Shown piece after piece: positions 62,185-64,000 of a stretch of DNA of 64,000 nucleotides; within the stretch, counting starts at the first letter, position 1; the number at the start of each line of letters is the position of its first letter. The DNA lies in contig CM026403.1 of assembly GCA_014843695.1 (NCBI GenBank), forward strand, positions 44,051,516 through 44,115,515, written 5' to 3'. Both the position numbers and the translations under genes were made by a program. Origin of the DNA: Archivesica marissinica. Taxonomy: Eukaryota; Mollusca; Bivalvia; Venerida; Vesicomyidae. The notes below the pieces were generated by a model, which made no database searches, was not told where the DNA came from, and saw only the letters and a list, made by a program, of their open reading frames with translations.

Positions 62185-64000
62185 TATGGCGACTCTCCAG
62201 CTATTAATGGAGGAGGAAGAACCCATAGCTCCCTCGAGCAGTATTCCTCCCCGGATATAACCAGCTATTATTGGTGTAGGAAGAACACGTAGCTCCCTCG
62301 AGCAGTACTCCTCCCCGGGTAGAACCAGCTATTATTGGTGTAGGAAGAACCCGTAGCTCCCTCGAGCAGTATTCCTCCCCGGGTAGAACCAGCTATTATT
62401 GGTGTAGGAAGAACCCGTAGCTCCCTCGAGCAGTATTCCTCCCCGGGTAGAACCAGCTATTATTGGTGTAGGAAGAACCCGTAGCTCCCTCGAGCAGTAT
62501 TCCTCCGGGTAGAACCAGCTATTATTGGTGTAGGAAGAACCCGTAGCTCCCTCGAGCAGTATTCCTCCCCGGGTAGAACCAGCTATTATTGGTGTAGGAA
62601 GAACCCGTAGCTCCCTCGAGCAGTATTCCTCCCCGGGTAGAACCAGCTATTATTGGTGTAGGAAGAACCCGTAGCTCCCTCGAGCAGTATTCCTCCCCGG
62701 GTAGAACCAGCTATTATTGGTGTAGGAAGAACCCGTAGCTCCCTCGAGCAGTATTCCTCCCCGGGTAGAACCAGCTATTATTGGTGTAGGAAGAACCCGT
62801 AGCTCCCTCGAGCAGTATTCCTCCCCGGGTAGAACCAGCTATTATTGGTGTAGGAAGAACCCGTAGCTCCCTCGAGCAATATTGCCCCCGGTTAGAACCA
62901 GCTATTATTGGTGGAGGAAGAACCCGTAGCTCCCTCGACCAGTATTCATCCCCGGGTAGAACCAGCTATTATTGGTGCAGGAAGAACCCATAGCTCCCTC
63001 GAGCAGTATTCCTCCCCGGGTAGAACCAGCTATTATTGGTGTAGGAAGAACCCGTAGCTCCCTCGAGCAGTATTCCTCCCCGGGTAGAACCAGCTATTAT
63101 TGGTGTAGGAAGAACCCGTAGCTCCCTCGACCAGTATTCCTCCCCGTGTAGAACCAGCTATTATTGGTGTAGGAAGAACCCGTAGCTCCCTCGAGCAGTA
63201 TTCCTCCCCGTGTAGAACCAGCTATTATTGGTGTAGGAAGAACCCGTAGCTCCCTCGAGCAGTATTCCTCCCCGTGTAGAACCAGCTAGTATTGGTGGAG
63301 GAAGAACCCGTAGCTCCCTCGACCAGTATTCCTCCCCGTGTAGAACCAGCTATTATTGGTGTAGGAAGAACCCGTAGCTCCCTCGAGCAGTATTCCTCCC
63401 CGGGTAGAACAAGCTATTATTGGTGGAGGAAGAACCCGTAGCTCCCTCGAGCAGTATTCCTCCCCGGGTAGAACCAGCTATTATTGGTGTAGGAAGAACC
63501 CATAGCTCCCTCGAGCAGTATTCCTCCCCGGGTAGAACCAGCTATTATTGGTGTAGGAAGAACCCGTAGCTACCTCGAGCAGTATTCCTCCCCGGGTAGA
63601 ACCAGCTATTATTGGTGTAGGAAGAACCCGTAGCTCCCTCGAGCAGTATTCCCCCCCGGGTAGAACAAGCTATTATTGGTGGAGGAAGAACCCGTAGCTC
63701 CCTCGAGCAGTATTCCTCCCCGGGTAGAACCAGCTATTATTGGTGTAGGAAGAACCCGTAGCTCCCTCGAGCAGTATTCCTCCCCGGGTAGAACCAGCTA
63801 TTATTGGTGTAGGAAGAACCCGTAGCACTCCCGCGCAGTATTCCTCCCCGGGTATAACCAGCTATTATTGGTGTAGGAAGAACCCGTAGCTCTCCCGCGC
63901 AGTATTCCTCCCCGGGTAGAACCAGCTATTATTGGTGTAGGAAGAACCCGTAGCTACCTCGAGCAATATTTCACCCCGGGTAGAACAAGCTATTATTGGT
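62185..64000. repeat. Minisatellite, 64-bp unit, ~28 copies
   Basis: Unit AGAACCAGCTATTATTGGTG, TAGGAAGAACCCGTAGCTCC and CTCGAGCAGTATTCCTCCCCGGGT. Copies are very alike with scattered substitutions (TGTAGG/TGGAGG, GGGT/GTGT). Continues past the window end. Confidence 0.97.

Overview
The window is repeat-rich, AT-rich animal genomic DNA, not a prokaryotic or free viral genome. It has spliced genes, a LINE, several tRNA-derived SINEs, hAT- and pogo-like MITEs, long minisatellites, a 1,000-N scaffold gap, and two Polinton/Maverick (adintovirus-like) integrated DNA virus/transposon copies. A marine invertebrate, probably a bivalve mollusc, fits best. That is inference from the family mix (a DZIP3-type HEPN gene, FLYWCH-MULE genes, Polintons), not proof.

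Layout. 1-3147 is host DNA with a minisatellite, a SINE head and one HEPN-domain gene. 3154-32580 is Polinton copy 1. Its ends are exact: terminal inverted repeats of about 300 bp starting AGTAGTATAGGG, and a 6-bp target duplication GTGCAT on both sides. In element order it carries a NADAR-family gene, two small paralogous genes, a block of accessory genes with shared promoters, a CCHC zinc-knuckle protein, protein-primed DNA polymerase B (PolB), five small unknown genes, the packaging ATPase, a row of virion-type genes, a chromodomain integrase, two penton-like genes, a pVI-like protein, the double-jelly-roll major capsid protein, and an adenain-like protease. PolB is broken by a 6.5-kb LINE on the minus strand, flanked on both sides by the same 1.48-kb PolB segment. 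Many other genes carry stops or frameshifts, so this copy looks inactive. 33266-35781 is a complete MULE DNA transposon with inverted ends and a 9-bp target duplication. 36-50 kb holds MITEs, four large minisatellites and degraded sequence. 50026-51914 (minus) is a second, frameshifted FLYWCH-MULE gene. 53351-61659 is Polinton copy 2 in inverted orientation, with only the NADAR-to-PolB half visible before the gap. 61796-64000 is a SINE and a 64-bp minisatellite.

Most notable observations. (1) In both Polinton copies, five accessory genes plus one SINE-split gene carry, 14-22 nt after the stop codon, sense-oriented stem-loops that match the metazoan replication-dependent histone mRNA 3' stem-loop consensus; there are nine in all. 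This suggests that these viral genes use SLBP/U7-type 3' processing or compete for it. (2) The same genes share a promoter module of GTAGGTCAA motifs plus a TATA-like box, and the genes inside the module have been exchanged between copies. (3) Each copy encodes a NADAR protein next to the terminal repeat, a family linked to removal of ADP-ribose from guanine, and each copy is interrupted by a different in-frame TGA. (4) Both PolB genes have the same A8 run at a -1 frame change.
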